The notes under the pieces: model-generated
Told to the model about the DNA's origin: nothing
What the model saw: only the letters and a program-made list of their open reading frames with translations
Databases searched by the model: none
Made by a program: the position numbers and the translations under genes
Assembly (NCBI RefSeq): GCF_014207355.1
Contig: NZ_JACHEF010000001.1
Span: 682,001 to 746,000, forward strand
Length of the DNA stretch: 64,000 nt
Direction: 5' to 3'
Source of the DNA: Mesorhizobium sangaii
GTDB taxonomy: Bacteria > Pseudomonadota > Alphaproteobacteria > Rhizobiales > Rhizobiaceae
Shown: positions 63,549 to 64,000 of the stretch, in pieces
Layout: each line of letters starts with the position of its first letter
Numbering within the stretch: position 1 is the stretch's first letter

Positions 63549-64000
63549 ATGAGACGCAGTCGAGACATGGCAGCTTCACTGGCATTCATCGCGATGATGA
63601 TGTTCTCGGTTGCCGTGGTCGCCGGGTTCTTCGGCGCCTTGCACCCGGCCTTCGATTCCTTCTCGCATTTCCGGGTTCATCTTGCCGTGCTGATGGCGCT
63701 TTGCGCGCTGCCGCTGTTGGCCACGACATTTCGCCTGCAAGCGGCCGCGGCGTTACTTTTTGCCGTGGCGGCCTTTGCCACCACAATGAGCGCGCTACCA
63801 CAGCCGTGGCCGGTGGAAGCGGTCGCCAAGCCCGCTGGCCAGATGGTCTACAAGCTGCTGCAGATGAACCTGCGCTACGACAATCCGACGCCGAAGAAGG
63901 TGCTGTCGCTGATCGGCCGGACCAATCCCGACGTGATCACCCTCGACGAGGTGTCGGCGATGTGGACCACCGAGCTTAGCTATATCAGCAGCGCCTATCC
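63549..64000 (+). CDS. endonuclease/exonuclease/phosphatase family protein, partial
   Basis: The 3' end is cut by the window edge; 150 residues are visible. Three hydrophobic segments (about 8-30, 42-60 and 65-80) form a membrane-anchored N-terminus, then the EEP domain starts with YKLLQMNLRYDNPTPKKVLSLIGRTNPDVITLDEVS, containing the Asn and Glu that bind metal. Known relatives in rhizobia are YafD-like membrane-anchored phosphodiesterases. Start at 63549 is the first ATG of this frame with a complete membrane region. Confidence 0.9.
   Translation, partial: MRRSRDMAASLAFIAMMMFSVAVVAGFFGALHPAFDSFSHFRVHLAVLMALCALPLLATTFRLQAAAALLFAVAAFATTMSALPQPWPVEAVAKPAGQMVYKLLQMNLRYDNPTPKKVLSLIGRTNPDVITLDEVSAMWTTELSYISSAY

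Overview
The window is GC-rich chromosomal DNA from an alphaproteobacterium of the order Rhizobiales, most likely Mesorhizobium or a close relative. The evidence is the gene order (era-rnc-lepB-acpS and pyrE-rsh-rpoZ-smpB-dapA), three Porin_2 family porins of rhizobial type, a 49-base palindromic repeat of a style I associate with Mesorhizobium genomes (from memory), and many short conserved Rhizobiales hypothetical genes. No rRNA, CRISPR array, prophage or intact insertion sequence was seen. One tRNA, tRNA-Ser(GCU), is present.

Layout. 1-7.9 kb: a secreted hypothetical protein, a dihydroorotase-like amidohydrolase divergent from a YgfZ/HD-hydrolase pair, a PAS-PAS-GGDEF-EAL protein, and a fatty acid desaturase divergent from a LysR regulator with a perfect 21-base palindrome between them. 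7.9-10.8 kb: a DUF3303 protein and a coupled pair, RLAN/RimK-type ATP-grasp ligase plus GNAT/C39-like peptidase, the best candidate for a little-studied peptide-modification system. 10.9-13.2 kb: an ECF sigma/anti-sigma pair and a VapBC toxin-antitoxin pair. 13.2-18.6 kb: a DUF2339 membrane protein, a thioesterase overlapping recO, and porin 1. 19.4-28.0 kb: a CPBP protease, then a leftward housekeeping block (era, rnc, lepB, acpS, DUF2062, a VOC protein, pyrE, rsh, rpoZ).

28.3-36.6 kb: a NYN-domain protein, family 5 uracil-DNA glycosylase, an oxidoreductase divergent from an HxlR regulator, GH25 lysozyme, smpB, dapA, a soluble lytic transglycosylase and an alpha/beta hydrolase. 36.7-41.7 kb: a variable-looking locus with a tyrosine recombinase, two head-to-head porins around tRNA-Ser, and a decayed TPR gene. 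41.7-51.9 kb: an aminotransferase, a MarR-GNAT fusion, acylphosphatase, then a TetR-led leucine/isovalerate degradation cluster (isovaleryl-CoA dehydrogenase, both methylcrotonyl-CoA carboxylase subunits) in which a DUF1444 gene, a macrodomain gene and a small secreted protein are interspersed.

52.1-64 kb: a CBS-domain protein, two tiny genes, a compact archaic chaperone-usher pilus operon (two spore-coat-U subunits, chaperone, usher), an orphan branched-chain amino acid binding protein, a free-standing strong terminator that may mark a small RNA, several small secreted or membrane proteins, AMP nucleosidase, a tandem cluster of the palindromic repeat, and a truncated endonuclease/exonuclease/phosphatase gene.

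The most notable non-coding signals are a hairpin that presents the ribosome binding site in its loop in all three porin leaders, kept by base-pair changes, and the palindromic repeat, one copy of which supplies the start codon of a VOC gene. All functions are inferred from sequence reading alone; no database search was run.
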